This document shows positions 9,179-20,408 of a stretch of 64,000 nucleotides of DNA, in pieces. Position 1 is the first letter of the stretch; every line of letters starts with the position of its first letter. This stretch comes from Rhizomys pruinosus. Taxonomy: Eukaryota > Chordata > Mammalia > Rodentia > Spalacidae. Location: positions 4,744,184-4,808,183 of the forward strand of contig VZQC01004693.1 in assembly GCA_009823505.1 (NCBI GenBank), read 5' to 3'. Below the pieces are notes generated by a model. The model saw only the letters and a program-made list of their open reading frames with translations. It had not been told where the DNA came from and did no database searches. Made by a program: the position numbers and the translations under genes.

Positions 9179-10337
9179 ACAATGTCCTCTCTCCAAGGCC
9201 TACCTGAAGTCCAATCCTTTCCCAGAGCTCACTGCTTCAGCCCGCACCCCTCCACAAGGCTCCCTCTACCTGTCTCCAGACCTGGCCCTGCTGCTCAGCC
9301 TTGTTTGATCTTCCAGAGAAGCGTGATATAAGTGCCTCACTACACATCCATGTCCAGCTCTCCCCTTTCACAACCTTTCCCCCTCATTTCTCTTGGTTTA
9401 TGTAGTTTTGTGGAGGCCGAGTGGGACAGGGTAGCCAGGGGTCGCTGTGCTCAGCTTCCTGTCCCAGTGTGTGCTTCTGCCTGGATACCATTGCTCCTGG
9501 CCTTTCCTGGGCTCCCCTGGCAGGTTCTGTGGTGTCAGTTCAGACCCTGTATCGGCTGCTTCTGGCAGGGGGAGGTGCTGGCCCACTCTCCAGCTGAGGG
9601 GGTGGGACTAACTAGGTGGGGCACATGGATGGGAACAGGACAGGGAAGGGCTGCCGGGCAGAGCACCTGCTGGGGATGACTGACGCCTGGTTCTGTCCTC
9701 CCTCCTAATTAGCATCAGTCCTCCCCAACAGGGAGTGTTTACTTCTTGTCCTTATGGGTGTCTGGGTCCAGGGCTGGGGGGCTGTGAGGAATGCCAGGCA
9801 GGTGACATCTTGACCTGAAGCTCTTTGTGTCAGTATTTGAGGTTCTCAGAGGGGCCTCTCACCACATGCTGCTGGAGAGGCCTGGGGTGCACAAGACACC
9901 CAGGGTGGGGTAAGAGATCCACTTTACCCCTCTCCTCCCTGTCTCTCTCTTCCTCCTTCCTGGATGAAGGGTGCACAGAGCTCTCCAAGGTCCACTAGCA
10001 TCAGCTCACCTCTCCCCGACTTCCCAACCCACATTGATCTACTGTGGTTCCCAGCCGCATTAGCTTTATGAAGGGCGGAGGTCTAATCAGAGATTCCCAT
10101 GCTGACCTTGTGCTGTGGAGTCCCAGCCTTGAACCCACCTCTGGGAGGTGCTCTGAGGTCAAGACAGGCATACTCAGGGGAAGTCTTTGTTTCCAGCCCC
10201 AAGAAGCCAGTGTTAAGGAGGTGCTGTGAGTCTAGTGCCTCCCAAGGAGGTGGGAAGACTTTATCACTTCACAGTGGAAAGGGCATCTGGGGTGTCTGGG
10301 ACTGCAGAGCCCTGACACATGCACATGCGAGCGAGTG
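9179..10337. other. No gene seen; GC-rich
   Basis: Unique-looking GC-rich sequence. The plus frame 9332-9679 (115 codons) and its neighbours show no known domain. No repeat was recognised before the AC microsatellite. Confidence 0.45.

Positions 10338-10388
<51 letters not shown>
10338..10388. repeat. (AC)n microsatellite
   Basis: About 25 uninterrupted AC units. Confidence 0.98.
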
Positions 10389-10390
<2 letters not shown>

Positions 10391-10707
10391 GCTGTCCTGC
10401 TGCAAAATCTCCCCATTTTTTTCTGGCCTGACATTCCCCTGTTCCCAGCCTTGGTCCCACAGCAATGCTGTCACCTCTCCTGAGACACTTTGGGCTGCTT
10501 CTATCCTGTGGGGAGTCTCAGGGCTGGGGCTGCTCAAAGGTCCATTCTGTCTGTCTACACTGAGCACTGTGGTGACACATTTAACAAGGATTCACTGAGA
10601 GAGTAGGGACAGAAAGTCTAAAAGACCCAGACAGGATCCAGAATGGAAGAAGGGAGCCACAGAATCAGAACCGACAAGGCTCAGGGTCCAGAATATTCAG
10701 AGAGCTC
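10389..10707. other. No gene seen
   Basis: Unique-looking sequence between the AC microsatellite and a B3 SINE. Confidence 0.45.
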
Positions 10708-10945
10708 CTTATATCAAAGGGCTAGAGAGATGGCTCCATAGTTAAGAGCACTATCTGCTCTTGTAGTGGACCTGGGTTTGATTCCCAGCTTCCACATGGC
10801 AGCTAACAACTGTTTATAACTCTAGTTTCAGGGTATTTGACACCCTCTTCTGACCTTCATGGGCATTGCCCAACAAAGGTGCACTTACATACATGCACGC
10901 AATACACATACAAAAGTAAAAATAAATAAAATATTAAAAAAGACA
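10708..10945 (+). mobile_element. B3/B2 SINE
   Basis: Forward copy: GGGCTAGAGAGATGGCTCCA, AAGAGCACTATCTGCTCTTG, TTGATTCCCAGCTTCCACAT, GACACCCTCTTCTGACCTTC, and an A-rich AAATAAATAAAATATTAAAA end. Confidence 0.83.
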
Positions 10946-12646
10946 GGTGACCAAACAGGACATAGGGCAGAGCACCATAATCTGGACTTCCAGAAGAGAT
11001 CCGGATGGCTGGAGTCATGAGGACAGGCTTGTGGTGACAGAAGATGAGTGTAGGGGCACGGTGACAGTGCCAGAGCCACACTCCTGGCAAAACGTAACAC
11101 TGACAGCACTGCGTTAGAAGCGGGGCTTTCCATATGCTGAGCGCAGGCCGTAAAGCGACTCTGGGAAATGGTCCCACAAGCCTAGTCGCTCTGAAGATGC
11201 TAGTGTCCACTGCTCAGCCTCCCTGTGCCCACACACTCCACCCCAGGAAACCAGGCAGATGAAAGGACCCTGAGCCGAGTGTACAAATGACCCCCACGGG
11301 TAATTCTAGGACCCAGAACTTAGATAACTGGAAGGGCCGCCAAGAGCAGATGGCGACCCACGTGATGGAGGTGTCAAGGCAAAGACTGGAACTTGTCCCT
11401 GGGGGACAGCTGCCATGCCCCATGCCAAGGGGTCCTTGCGGCTGAAACACTGAGTCACTCAGCTGAGAAGGTGGCAAAGCATGTTGGGAAACAGGTATCA
11501 ACTCATAGCTGCTGAGTGTTTAGCTGCCTTTTTCAAAAGATCCAGGAAGTGGGTGTCCGCAGCCCATGGGTGCCAGGAGAGTGGGATTTACTCTGCAGAA
11601 TCAGCTCTCGGCAGAAAGCAGCCGAGCACCGAGGACAAGGAGAACTACGTCTGCCTGGAGTGCTGTGGAGTTGACTTTTCCCTCCAGAGACCGGGGTGTC
11701 TGCTGGTGGTGTTCCTCTCTAGGGTAGAATTGGTGGCCTTTGGGTTGCTGGGCCTCAGACAGGAGGGTTAGCTGTCTCTGTGCTGAGGGCCTAGAGACAA
11801 AGCGGCCTCTGTCGGGGACAGACGCTGCATCATCTTAATTGAGATGGTCGCTGTGGACACTCTTTCCCCAGGAACCTGTCACTCCCTCTCCTAAAACCTT
11901 GGCTGCTTCTGTGCCTACAGACCCTGCACAGGACCTTGTGAGTATGAAGGGTGAGGTGAGGGAGTTGCCAGAGGAGCCCCAAGTTGAACCCCAAGTGGGC
12001 CCTTTCCTACCTGACTCCCCAAATGACAGCTTATGATAATGTAGCTGGCTCACTCCTCTGGAATTTGGCTTCTGCTCTAGCACAGTGCATGCTGGGTGGG
12101 GCCTCTCTGTGTCTGTGACCCTCAGCTGGCATCAGAGGGCCCAAGGGCCAAGTTCCCCCATTTTCCTCTGGTCCCAGGGCAATGGAGGAGCCCTGGGGTT
12201 CCATACTGAGTCCTAACAACATGGGCTGGCCTGGAGCAGGTCCTTAGGAGATGATTCGACCTGACTATGCAGTCCTCCAGCGGGAGTTAGTGCCCGCAGG
12301 AGAGAAGGCCAGAGCTCTCTGTCCTCCTTTCTTTCATTGAGGACCAATGTCAGGTGGCCATCTACAACAGGAATGAAGGGCTTCAGAGGGAAGATCGCCC
12401 TGCCCTGCACTCAGACCGGAGCTGTGAGCCGTACACACCTGGCTCAGGCGTTTCCAGGCAGAAATGGCTCCAAGGGGCCGCCCTCATCCTGTCTTTCCTC
12501 CAAGGCATTGCTCCTTCCTCCTCCGTCCCCCATCATCCCATTCCACCTCTCCTGAGTCCCACCACTCCTGCCCCGCCCCAGGAATGTGAAGTTTCCTCCT
12601 CAAGAAACCTCTGGAAGGGCTCTGCCAGGGTCTGCTCTCCCATGGC

Positions 12647-12650
<4 letters not shown>
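10946..12650. other. No gene seen
   Basis: GC-rich unique-looking sequence. Frames of up to about 145 codons exist on both strands but have mutually inconsistent, low-information compositions and no motif I recognise. Confidence 0.45.

Positions 12651-12689
<39 letters not shown>
12651..12689. repeat. (GT)n microsatellite
   Basis: About 19 uninterrupted GT units. Confidence 0.98.
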
Positions 12690-12690
<1 letters not shown>

Positions 12691-14509
12691 ATGCACCCAG
12701 GGCTTCAAGGCCTGAGGATGCCAGCCCTGCTCCCACTCAGGGCTCAGCTCAGAGCCTCCTATGTCCTTCGCAAAGCACCTCTCAATGGTAGTCTAGAAGA
12801 AACCCCCAGGGTCGCTGCCCATGTCAGCCCCACCCCACAGGGCAACCAGAAAAGCTCTGGTCTCTTCCAGCTCTCCCAGGGTCCTGCAGGTATGGTCCTA
12901 CCTAGGACCCCATAGGGGCAGTATTCAATGAGGGATGAGGAGTAAAGAGTCCCCGGTGCTATCTGTGATGGCCACTGCCACACAGGTTCCAGCAGCATCT
13001 GAAATGAGACCACACAATGAAGACTCAGGGACCCAAGAGATGGCTTCCAACTGGAAGCCCAGGCTACAGGAGAGGTACAGGCCCGTAGGCTTCTGCATTG
13101 TTGTGCCCCAGGAGGACCTGAGCAGGCTCCACTGATGGTCGTCATAGGTGCTAGGAGCTGCCCCACCTCAGAAACAAAATACCCAGCACATAGGCTCAGC
13201 TGAACAGGGGCCCACCTTGGTACCTGCTCTACCCCAATTCCATTCTTCTCAGCCACTAGTTCCTGCATACGGTCAGATCATTACCATCCTGCCCTTGCTG
13301 GCCTCTGCCCCCTGGGCCCATCCCTGCCCCAGCTCCTTTGCAGCAGGGAGTCTATTTCAGTTGGAGCAGAGTTCTCTCTGCTCCATCCTCCAGCAGGCCG
13401 AACCTTAGAACAGCTTGCACAGTCCCTCCATCTGTCCCCACTCAGGATCTCCCACCTCACCCAGCCTTCTCTGCCTGCTTCATGGAGCCACTCCAACCTC
13501 CTCGAACAGCCTAGGCTGGCTCCTGTCCCTGGGCCTTTTCTATTGGGAACACCTTCACCCGTGTATGTGGCTTTGTGGACTTCTGTCTATGCAAAGTCGC
13601 CTCCTGAGACACTCTCCATGGTCACTCCCCAGTTGCACTTGATAGAGCTGCAGGAAAATATGTGTTTCTCATGAGAGGTGTCTGGCGTATGTCTTTAAGG
13701 TGGCTCCTCACAGCCGGGTCCTCTGCCTTGCTCATCCAGGGAAAATTCCTTTCTCCCTGTGAACTGTGACGTGGTGGGAGTCTCAGAAGACACGGATGGT
13801 CCTTTGGAAATAGAGCCAGGGCTCAGAGGCCTTCTCCCCTCTGTTTTTTCCCTCCGTCCCTTTCCAGATCACCTTCTTGTCCATTCTGTGACTCCAAGCT
13901 GTTCTAAGGTGGGGGAAGGGTCTGAAAGGCAGGGCACTTAGCTCGAGGTACACAGGGTGCATGGCAAGTGACTCCTGGTGGCTTGGAGGCTCTTATGGAG
14001 GGCACACGTGCCACCATCAGGAAAGAGGTGGAAATGTCACCCTGATTTTATACAGTGTCTGCCAGCTTCCTATGCCAGTGTCAGGCCACAGAGATGGCAC
14101 TTCAGGGCAGCAGATGGTACCATGCCTTGGATAGATAGGTTCACCCTTCCCTCTCTCAGGAGGATGACAGAGCCTCCACCCACATGCACCCACATAGAGC
14201 CCACCTCTCTGAGTGACCCAGGACTGCCAAGGGAGTGAGGTGGACCCAAGCCAGGGGTAGACGAGATGGAAGAGCAGCATGGAGCCTTGAGCTCCTGAAG
14301 GGCCCTGCTGGGACCTGGCCGGGAGCTCGGCTCTGCTTGTGGGCGGCCATCCCATGCTGCTAAGGACAGCGTTCTGTTCAGGCCGAGCAGGTGTGGCCCC
14401 AGACAGCTGGGCTGCCCAGCATGCTTGCAGCATGAAGTCAGCTGCCCAGCCTGGCCACTGGCCGCACCCTGGTTATTTTGGGAGCCTCCAGCTCAGAGTC
14501 CTGCTTTGC
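12690..14509. other. No gene seen
   Basis: GC-rich. The minus frame 12759-13268 (169 codons) has no recognisable domain, and no splice-bounded conserved block was seen. No SINE was recognised in this 1.8 kb, a low density for this window. Confidence 0.45.
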
Positions 14510-14652
14510 TCCCCCCCCCCCCCCGCAGCTCCTGGAAGTCTAATCAGAATGTGGACAAGGTCTCTCTTGTTGCACATCTGTCCCTTCCCAGAGCCCCTCC
14601 AGGGTTCTCCCACAGACACAGCGGGTATTGCGGGGGGGACGGGGGGGGAGTC
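14510..14652. repeat. Poly(C) run and nearby poly(G) runs
   Basis: An uninterrupted run of about 15 C at 14511-14524 and GGGGGGGACGGGGGGGGAG near 14632-14650, within 140 bp of each other on opposite-sense homopolymers. Such a pair could fold or be prone to slippage. Confidence 0.85.
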
Positions 14653-15602
14653 CAGGGAGAAGCTGGCCTTGTGCTGGGGCCTCAGGATCACAACAGAGCT
14701 GGGCCTTGGGAGAGTCACAGGGAGAGGCTGGCAGGGTGGCCTTGGTGGTATCCGCGGTCAGGGAGTAATACCCTGGAGCTGCCAAGAGCTTGATACCCTA
14801 GATGACTGGCAAAGCCCATCCTTCTCTGCCACAGCAGGCTCTGGAAAGCTCTTCTACATCTCCACAACCTCCTACCTTATGCCTTCCCAAGCCTTGAGTC
14901 CTGCCCCTATCAAGGTAGTACAGCAAGGGTTGCTGCTCAGATGAGCTGGGCCTGTCTCCCTCACCCAACTGGGAGCATGTGCAGGGCTTCTGTGCAGATT
15001 GAGAACATTGCTTATTCCTTCTCTCGTTGTTGGGGTGGATACCAAGCCCTAGTGTTAAGGACTGAGTCGGATCCGATCCTGGCTTGGAGTGTGCGGATGC
15101 TGAGCATGCACTCTGATCCTGGCACGTGTGCCTTGACCTTAGAGTAGCTCTGACCTTGGAGTGTGCAGCCCGGGCCTTGGACAGGCAGCTGTCTGCAGAG
15201 CAGGCACAGGAAAGGCCCTCTTGCCTCTCTCCACTGCCGATGCCAGGAGATGGGTTCTGCGCTGTGGTGAAGGAGACTGTACAGGACATGGGATGCTGCG
15301 GGGACAAACAGGCCAAGGAGGCCTGTGCCTGGAGCCTGCCTGGCAGAGCACCTATGCATCCCCACGTGTCGGCCCCTAGATAAGGCTGAGGATGCCAGCT
15401 GGGATCTGGCCCTGGGCATGGGATGCAGGTGGCCTTTGCTCTCAGGGAGCCAGGAAGGGGCTGGGGTGCCTGGGTCTGAGCTGAGCATAGTCCTCGGGGG
15501 TAGGGGGCAAAGCATGCTGGGTGCTGTGGAGGAAGGTCTGTCCTCTGCCTTCCAGGATGCCTGCTACAGGACCTTGGAGCCCCTGCAGACTCCCCATGTT
15601 CA
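14653..15602. other. No gene seen; contains a 272-codon minus-strand open frame
   Basis: The minus frame 15616-14798 is 272 codons long, but it is rich in Pro, Ser, Gln, Cys and Arg with no domain, signal peptide or repeat I recognise, and overlapping plus frames are also open. GC-rich DNA lacking stops explains it best. Confidence 0.4.
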
Positions 15603-15800
15603 GGCTGCTGTAGCAAAATCCCATGGATGGTTTATGAACACAGGGCCTTCTTTATCCCATAATCCAGGAGGCTGGAATTCCAAGGTCAAGGCCTAAACTG
15701 AGTCAGCATCTTCTATGACACTGAGGACCAACTTCTCCATAGATGACACCTTGTCACTGTGTCCTTATCCGGGTGCAAGGGACAAAGAGGTTCCCTCTGC
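15603..15800 (-). mobile_element. MLT1-like LTR (ERVL-MaLR), 3' part, reverse
   Basis: GCTGCTGTAGCAAAATCCCATGG, then CAGGAGGCTGGAATTCCAAGGTCAAGG and GACACCTTGTCACTGTGTCC, follow the complement of the 3' half of an old mammalian MaLR LTR. Its 5' half appears at 17872-18045, about 2 kb away. Confidence 0.55.
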
Positions 15801-15884
15801 TTCTTTGCTTATAGTGCATGTGTGTGTAAGGGTGCATGTGTGTACACGTGTGTGAAAGCGAGAGGACTCATTCTCAGTTGCTCT

Positions 15885-16012
15885 CTACCTTATTCTTATT
15901 TTTGAGACCAAGTGTCTCACACCCCATGCTGGCCTCGAACTCACAGAGATCCTCCTGCCTATGCCTCCCTAATGCTAGGATTAAAGGTGTGTGCCACTAA
16001 GCTCAGCTACTC
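15885..16012 (-). mobile_element. B1 SINE
   Basis: Reverse B1: TTTTTGAGACCAAGTGTCTC, CTGGCCTCGAACTCACAGAG, GGATTAAAGGTGTGTGCCAC. A short GT-rich run (15815-15855) precedes its T-rich tail. Confidence 0.8.
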
Positions 16013-16290
16013 CAGAGTCTCACTGATCCTGGGGCTCACTGATTACACAAGATTAGCTGGCCAGTGAGTCCAGAAACCTGCCCTCCTCTGGGAGGGGTGG
16101 GTATGCAAGTATGCTTCACTATCCCTGGGAGGGGTGGGTATGCAAGTATGCTTCACCGTCCCTGGGAGGGGTGGGTATACAAGCATGCTTCACCCTCCCT
16201 AGCTTTTCACAGGGGTTTTGGGGATCCAAACTCAGGTCTTCATGTCTAAGTGGCAAATGCTTCAGCGACAGCCATGTCTCCAGCCCTGAT
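16013..16290 (-). mobile_element. B4 SINE carrying an internal tandem triplication
   Basis: Reverse B4: GATCCTGGGGCTCACTGATT, GATTAGCTGGCCAGTGAGTC, then three 37-bp repeats, then TTTTGGGGATCCAAACTCAG and CAGCCATGTCTCCAGCCC as its start. The repeated segment corresponds to the B4 stretch that normally reads CCCAGTGCTGGGATTACAGG and CATGCCACCAC. Confidence 0.6.
16085..16196. repeat. 37-bp unit in three tandem copies inside the B4
   Basis: The unit (C)TGGGAGGGGTGGGTATGCAA plus GTATGCTTCAC occurs three times with few changes, about 37 bp apart. Confidence 0.92.
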
Positions 16291-16425
16291 TGTTTGTTTT
16301 TGAGTCAGGGTCTTTCATTGGTCTGGAACTCACAGAGGCAAGTGAGCCTCAAGAATTCACCTATTTCTGCTTTTCCAGGCCTAGGAATACAAGTGTGCCT
16401 CCTCACTATGCCCAACTTTAAAGAT
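16291..16425 (-). mobile_element. 7SL-derived SINE fragment (B1/PB1)
   Basis: GTTTTTGAGTCAGGGTCTTT, GGTCTGGAACTCACAGAGG and GGAATACAAGTGTGCCTCC follow reverse B1 order with a small insertion. Confidence 0.45.
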
Positions 16426-16458
16426 TATTTTATTGCTTCCTTAAGAATTTCATAGACT

Positions 16459-16619
16459 GATGGGTGTGGTGGTGCACGCCTTTAATCCTAGTATTCGGGA
16501 TGCAGAGGCAGGTGGATCTTTGTGAGTTCAAGGCCAGCCTGGTCTACAGAGCGGGCGAGTTCTAGGACAGCTGGGGCTACAGGGAGACCCTGTCTTGAAA
16601 AGACCCCCCCCCCAAAAAA
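16459..16619 (+). mobile_element. B1 SINE with clear target-site duplication
   Basis: Forward B1: GGTGTGGTGGTGCACGCCTT head, AGGCCAGCCTGGTCTACAGA, GGAGACCCTGTCTTGAAAAG and a C/A-rich tail. AAGAATTTCATAGACT flanks it at 16443-16458 and 16620-16635. Confidence 0.93.
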
Positions 16620-16727
16620 AAGAATTTCATAGACTCTATCCGACCCTGTCCTCCACCTCCTCTCTGGTCAACCCCTCCCTACCTTCCTCACTTCATCTTC
16701 TCTTCTCTATTATTATTTATTACTATT

Positions 16728-16850
16728 ATTTTGGTTTGTTCTGTTGTTTTTGACAGGGTCTTCCTGGTCCCAGTCTGCCTAGAAGTCACTATGTGGCCTG
16801 CCTTTGCCTCCAGGCGCTGGGATTAAAGGCCCACAATACCATGCAGGAGC
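16728..16850 (-). mobile_element. B1 SINE, diverged
   Basis: TTTTTGACAGGGTCTTCCTGG, AAGTCACTATGTGGCC and GCGCTGGGATTAAAGGCCCA mark a reverse, partly deleted B1. Confidence 0.62.
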
Positions 16851-16859
16851 TCTATTGTT

Positions 16860-17555
16860 TTTTTTAAGGCCTCTAATTTGTGTACTTGATTGGCTCCATT
16901 CCCTGCAGCCTGATCAACCTATCCAGTGTCACCCCCCAAAGAAAGCTAACGCTCCTTTTCTAGTAGCCAAGAGTTCCTCAGCTAGGGCTGGCTTCTTGCC
17001 CCTCTCCTCCGTCCATGCTGGGTTTTTGTTTGGCTCATGCAGGTCTTGTGTATGCAGTCACAAGGGCTATGGGTTCATACATGCAGTTGCCCTGTTGCGT
17101 CCAGAAAACATGGCTTCCTTGTGTTCATCTGCCACCATCTCTTACAATCTTTCCACCCCCTCTTCTGCAATGATCCCTGACTGTTGGGAGGAGAGGGCCT
17201 GATATAAGTGTCCCATTTAGGGCCAAACACTCTGCAATCTCCTACTTTCTGTGTGTTGACAGGTTGTGAATTTCTATGTTAATCACTGTTTTTTGCAAGA
17301 TGAAGCTTCTCTGGTGCGAATGCTTCTAATGCACTAGTCTATGTGTATGACAGTAAGTCATTAGAAGTCAGTTTAATACTACACCTATTTCACAGGATAA
17401 TAGTAGTGGGCTCTCCCCTAAGGCCTGTCTAGCCACAGGGTCTTGGCCCTAATTACAGTACCAGATATGGGATCCATCCTGTGAAGAGGGCTTTAAATCC
17501 AATCAGAAGCTGGTTGGTATGCCGCTATTGCATCAGGATGTCCAACTCTAAATAA
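16860..17555. mobile_element. Rodent dispersed repeat, probably LINE-1 (Lx-type) noncoding sequence
   Basis: The run from CATCTGCCACCATCTCTTAC through TGATATAAGTGTCCCATTTA, GTTGACAGGTTGTGAATTTC, AAGATGAAGCTTCTCTGGTG and AAATCCAATCAGAAGCTGGT is one I know as an abundant rodent repeat, most likely L1-derived. The exact family and orientation are uncertain. Confidence 0.42.
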
Positions 17556-17781
17556 AACATTTACAATATATTTTTATTTTTTTGTGTATATATGAGTGCT
17601 TCACCTTCATATAAGTGCACCTATGCATACAATACCCGTGGAGGCCAGAAGAGAGTGTCCCCTGGCATGGTTATGGATTGTTATGGATGGTTCTTAGCCG
17701 CAGATCAGGCTTCAAACCAAACTCAGGTCCTCTGCATTAGCAGCCAGTGCTCTTAACTGCAGAGCCATCCTCCAGGCTCAG
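17556..17781 (-). mobile_element. B3/B2 SINE
   Basis: Reverse copy: T-rich tail, GTGCACCTATGCATACAATA, GTGGAGGCCAGAAGAGAGTG, CAGCCAGTGCTCTTAACTGC, GAGCCATCCTCCAGGCT. Confidence 0.77.
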
Positions 17782-17868
17782 CTTTGCAACGTGTGGGTTC
17801 TAAGGACTGAACTCCAGTTCTCATGCTTACAAGGCCACTCTCTGCTGGTGGAGCCATCTCCCGGGCTC
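17782..17868 (-). mobile_element. B4/ID-like SINE head fragment
   Basis: AAGGACTGAACTCCAGTTCTC, TGCTTACAAGGCCAC and GGAGCCATCTCCCGGGCT read as a reversed tRNA-like SINE head. Confidence 0.37.
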
Positions 17869-17871
17869 CCT

Positions 17872-18045
17872 CCTCCTCTTTGTAGACACTAATCTCTTTC
17901 ATGGGCTCTGTTCTCTTGACGTACTTAGCCCCAGAGGCTTCTAGTACTAGAGCACCGAGTATTGAGTGAGTTTCAGCGTGTGAATTTAGGGGACATTCTG
18001 ACCATAGCAGTGGAATAGCATTCAAGTTCAAGGTGGCAGCGCAGG
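17872..18045 (-). mobile_element. MLT1-like LTR (ERVL-MaLR), 5' part, reverse
   Basis: ACACTAATCTCTTTCATGGGC through GAATTTAGGGGACATTCTGACCA is the complement of the usual start of this LTR class (GAATGTCCCC...AAATTCA...). Together with 15603-15800 it probably represents one LTR split by later insertions. Confidence 0.5.
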
Positions 18046-20061
18046 TGGCTAAATGTGTTCTCCAACCCTTCATTTCACCCCTGCCCCACCTAAGCTCCTC
18101 CTGGGCATCCTGCACAAGGAGGTCCTCTCACCGAGCCAACCCACAGTAGCTCTGATACTTGCTCTCAGCTCTGCACAGTTCACACTCCTCCAGTACAGTG
18201 AGTCACCGGCCAAGCCTCGGGCTGTAAGCACGCCCGATGGGATGTGGTGGGGAATGCTGGCCCTGGAACCCCTTCTCCCTTTCTCTTCACAGTACTGGCC
18301 TGGCCAGCTCACAGCCCCTCTCCAGCCAGCCAGCCCCTGGCTTACAGCGCTCCCCGTATCCAGCCAGCTCTTGGCTCACAGCACCCTGAGCTTTGGAAAT
18401 GCATCTGCTCCCACTGAATTGGGCTTCCTAACACAGTGCTGGGCAGAGCTTTTCTCAGGAGCTTCAGTGCCCATGACTGATGCTCATGAAGGCCCCATGT
18501 CACCATGTCTACTACTTCCTGGCAATGCCGAGGACGCCTGCTGATACCCCCCCCACCACCAAGAAGAGGAGGCTGGTGGAGCTGCACATGAAGGTCCCTT
18601 CCTTTCCAGAGCTGGGTAGAGCTGTATGGCCTGACAGGCCCTGGCTTTCGTGAACTGTGTGGTTTCTGGAGCCTCTGAGTTCAGAGCGGAATAAAGACCA
18701 CTGGGTGTGCTCCAGCACTGCAGTTTGGCTTGCTGGGCCTGGGCAGGGCAGAGGAAGGGCAGCCTTGCTGTTCTCTGGCCACTTTGAGGCCTGTGGCAGA
18801 GTCCAGGCTTCTACCGTAGAATACGGGTGAGGGTCCCTGTCCTGGAGGGGTGGAGGAAGCTGGGTGGGCTGCTGTCTGTCCTGTGGAGCCTGGGCTCTCA
18901 GGAAGCTGTTAGAGGTGACAGGGTTGTCCTTGGGCTTGTGACCAATACTGATGGGCCTTGGGAAGGGGTGCCATTGTCCTTGAGTCCTGTGGAGGGGCTG
19001 TTTACTGAAAAGATTCAGATTCTGAGCAGCACTGAAATCTTGCAGATCAGGAGGGGCCCCCCACACTTGGTGGAAGGAGAGAGGGGCTCCAGGGTGTATT
19101 TGACCTGGAAAATCTCTCCAGCCCCAGCACCCCAGGCCCAGCACCCCAGGCCCAGCACGGAGGCAGGCAGCCCTGAAGCCTGCTGTGAACTGTGTCTGTC
19201 TCCAGGCGGCTGGAGGAGAGAGATCACCCAGAAGCCAGAGAACAGCCAAGAAAACCTGGTTTGTGCTCAGGCCAGGCTGAACCCACAGACTTACACTAAA
19301 AAGCCAGGCGGCAACTGCACCATAGATTCTGTGGGTACTGCCCAAGATGTTCCCTGAGCTGCCACACCAGAGGGGCTTCTTCCCGCACAGACATCTGCCT
19401 ATGCTGCAGGGTGTGGCCATGTCTCCTGTGATATTGTGTCCCCAAAGTATGTGGAGGAGGAGGCAGGGCGGCAGGACAGTGAATTCCTCTCAGGGTATTG
19501 GGGACTGAGCTTCAGGGGAGAAAGAATAGTCACTGTTCAGATCCGTGTGGTGACCGAGGCCATGGCTGGAGCCTCAGCACTGTCCCGTCCATCTTCATGG
19601 CTCTTCTTCTCCTGTTGACCCATTTAGCATGTGTCCAGCTCCCTGGGGTGTAAGGGCTGGAGAAGGCCTTGTAATGGGTACAAGAGCATAGATTTGAGTT
19701 ATTTTATGGATCCCCTGCAAAGATGGGGTACGGGTTCATGTCATGAAGAGTGTGATGTGGTCCCCCCTCTTGCAGGGGCTCCCACACATTCAAGAGAGTG
19801 AGCCACGTCCTTTCTACCGACATGCAGGCTGGTGGGCTAGGAGCCTGTGAGACAATGGGTCTGTTGCCACCACAGGCCAGCTCTTTCTAGCTCCTGCATG
19901 GCAAGGCCAAGAGAGCTGGGGAGAAGGGGGAACTGGCAACGTGCTCTTGGGGGGCCCTGAGCTTTTTAGATGTCCTGACCCAGGACTTGCCAATATATCA
20001 AAGTTCAGCCAAAGCTAGCGGTGAAATCTCTGGGAGCAGGCTGACTGCAGTAGGGATGCCC
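18046..20061. other. No gene seen; contains a 302-codon minus-strand open frame
   Basis: GC-rich unique-looking DNA. The minus frame 19420-18512 is the longest in the window (302 codons), Pro/Ser/Gln/Leu-rich, with no motif I recognise. A plus frame of 176 codons (18827-19357) overlaps it. A 14-bp unit CAGCACCCCAGGCC is doubled near 19128-19158. I found no evidence of coding conservation, but cannot exclude an unrecognised exon. Confidence 0.4.
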
Positions 20062-20112
20062 CCTCCCTCTGGATATGCAAGCTTGGAAGAGTCACTCAGC
20101 CCCTCTGAGGCC
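20062..20112 (+). mobile_element. MIR-like fragment
   Basis: GAAGAGTCACTCAGCCCCTC followed by TGAGGCC resembles the well-conserved MIR core-side motif (AGTCACTTAACCTCTCTGAGCC). Confidence 0.35.
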
Positions 20113-20113
20113 A

Positions 20114-20408
20114 TGTCTTAGTTACTTTCCTGTTGCTGTGAGGAAATGTCCTGAAAAAGGCGCCTTATGGAAGGAACTGGCTTCTGCCCTCGGCTCTAGT
20201 CCCTCAAGGAGACTGGTTACTTCGCACCAGCAGGCAGGAAGCCAGGAGAGGTTGATGGTGACACTCAAGTCCCCCCTCCTTTTTGTTAAGTCCAGGTCCT
20301 CTGTCTAGGGATTGTTGCTGCCCTTGGTGGGCATCTTCCCACAGCTTCCCGGAGAGAGAGAGGCCCAACCTCCCAGGGAGTTCTGGGGCTCATCAAGCTG
20401 ACAAATGG
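20114..20408 (-). mobile_element. LTR-like rodent repeat, reverse, diverged
   Basis: TTAGTTACTTTCCTGTTGCT, GGAAGGAACTGGCTTCTG and CTCATCAAGCTGACAAATGG follow the reverse order of the repeat family at 3666 or a related MaLR LTR. Confidence 0.5.

Noticed and set aside
12651..12689. CVCVCV-type peptides at GT microsatellites (also 10338, 21383, 25643, 46365, 60321)
   Set aside because: Simple translation of dinucleotide repeats.
14798..15616. 272-codon minus frame as a possible gene
   Set aside because: No domain, biased composition, overlapping frames equally open, no initiation or splice context; GC-rich noncoding DNA explains it.
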